This document shows, one piece after another, positions 6,184 to 6,942 of a stretch of 6,942 nt of DNA (positions are counted from its first letter, which is position 1; every line of letters begins with the position of its first letter). The DNA comes from Rhodospirillaceae bacterium. Lineage in GTDB: Bacteria; Pseudomonadota; Alphaproteobacteria; Thalassobaculales; Thalassobaculaceae. The position numbers were made by a program, and so were the translations under genes. Under the pieces are notes generated by a model, which did no database searches, was not told the origin of the DNA, and saw only the letters and a program-made list of their open reading frames with translations. The stretch is taken from positions 2,131 through 9,072 of the forward strand of contig PCAV01000055.1 in the NCBI GenBank assembly GCA_002730675.1. Direction: 5' to 3'.

Positions 6184-6942
6184 TTACATTTCAGCCTGCA
6201 GTCGTTCGCAAAGATGGGTGTAACGAAAATCCTTCGCGAATTGCTTCACCGCAATTTCCAATGCGCGCTTTTCACCTACTATACATACTTGACGCGTTCC
6301 CCGCGTAACCGCTGTATAAAGTAGATTACGGCTGAGCATATGAGAATGTGCTGATACTACTGGGATTATTACACCAGGGTATTCTGAACCCTGGCTACTA
6401 TGCACAGTGGTTGCGTAAGCAAGATCCAGTTGAAACTTTTCGAGACCTTCAAATTCCACCTCACGCGTTCCTTTTTCAACACTGTCAAATTCTATAATAA
6501 GATTGCCGCCGGCGGACCGTAAAATAGTGCCTTGATCTCCATTCATAACATTTTTTTGGTAGTTATTTTTCCGATTGATAACTTTGTCGCCAACATAGAA
6601 TTCAATAACTCCGTTTCTATCTTTTTTTGAAAATAAACTCTTTCCAGACTTCTTAACAACTCGTTCTTGAATAAGTTCATTAAGTTTCAGAACACCGACA
6701 TCGCCCGTTCTCTGTGGCGCAAGAATCTGGATAGCTTGAGGTTCTACCGAAAGGCTGTTTGGCATGAAATCAAAGTAGTATTGAAGTATAGTGTTTGTTT
6801 GCTTGCTGGCGTCGCAATCAATGAATGTAAAGTCACTTTCATCAAAGCTATCTGTTAATTCTGGCAATTCACCGGTGATAATTGATCTTGCGGCTTTTAC
6901 TGTCTGACTAACCTGCTCTTGTCTAAAGTTTCCGGTGAGACG
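6184..6942 (-). CDS. RecD-like superfamily 1 DNA helicase (5' part missing)
   Basis: This is the C-terminal part of an ATP-dependent 5'-3' DNA helicase of the RecD/RecD2 type, probably acting in DNA repair or recombination. The frame is open to the right edge, giving 252 visible residues. The Walker A and B region therefore lies outside the window. From the edge inward come RLTGNFRQ (1-8, the conserved FRQ), ILAPQRTGDVGVLKLNELIQ (about 73-92), GDKVINRKNNY with NGDQGTI (118-139) as in the inserted SH3-like part of RecD2, TVHSSQGSEYP (motif V, 179-189) and LLYTAVTRG (motif VI, 207-215). A TTG at 6865-6867 is not taken as the start, because conserved RecD sequence continues before it. Most relatives have Lys or Arg at the first Ser of VHSSQG. 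Nothing links this gene to the transporter, and whether it is RecD2 or a RecBCD-type RecD cannot be settled from this end alone. Confidence 0.88.
   Translation of the reverse strand, partial: RLTGNFRQEQVSQTVKAARSIITGELPELTDSFDESDFTFIDCDASKQTNTILQYYFDFMPNSLSVEPQAIQILAPQRTGDVGVLKLNELIQERVVKKSGKSLFSKKDRNGVIEFYVGDKVINRKNNYQKNVMNGDQGTILRSAGGNLIIEFDSVEKGTREVEFEGLEKFQLDLAYATTVHSSQGSEYPGVIIPVVSAHSHMLSRNLLYTAVTRGTRQVCIVGEKRALEIAVKQFAKDFRYTHLCERLQAEM

Noticed and set aside
6184..6867. Helicase fragment as a complete short gene from the TTG at 6865-6867
   Set aside because: The same frame stays open to the window edge and the residues before the TTG include the conserved FRQ segment, so the gene continues beyond the window.

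Overview
The window is an AT-rich stretch of a Gram-negative bacterial chromosome. Four things point that way: a periplasmic solute-binding protein with an ordinary Sec signal peptide and no lipobox cysteine, Dpp/Opp-type permeases, Shine-Dalgarno sites, and a RecD-like helicase. A free-living, probably marine, proteobacterium (alpha-like by the style of the genes) is my best guess, but nothing here fixes the taxon. No tRNA, rRNA, CRISPR array, phage gene or insertion sequence is visible.

Layout from left to right. On the minus strand, positions 1-3078 hold a peptide/opine/nickel-family ABC uptake operon, transcribed leftward. The order is binding protein (1567-3078), first permease (563-1480) and second permease (1-549, cut by the window edge). 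The binding-protein gene has a convincing sigma70-type promoter about 100 bases upstream. A perfect 11-bp hairpin lies between the binding-protein and permease genes. The two permease genes overlap by one base. A 335-base divergent intergenic region (3079-3413) separates this operon from a plus-strand amidase-signature hydrolase (3414-4808). Next, convergent with the amidase, is a minus-strand gene for one ATPase of the same transporter type (4876-5925). A 258-base gene-free leader follows (5926-6183). The window ends with the C-terminal part of a minus-strand RecD-like helicase whose start lies beyond the right edge (6184-6942).

Inferred joint role: the binding protein captures a peptide-like or amide-containing solute in the periplasm, the two permeases form the membrane channel, and the DppD-like ATPase powers uptake, probably with a DppF-type partner outside the window. 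The cytoplasmic amidase may release ammonia from the imported compound or from a product of it. The helicase looks like an unrelated neighbour.

I see no clearly new biological system. The points most worth a second look are the ATPase, which lacks three of the four cysteines usual in the C-terminal motif of its family; the transporter locus split by an opposing amidase gene; and the untranslated leaders of the binding-protein and ATPase genes.
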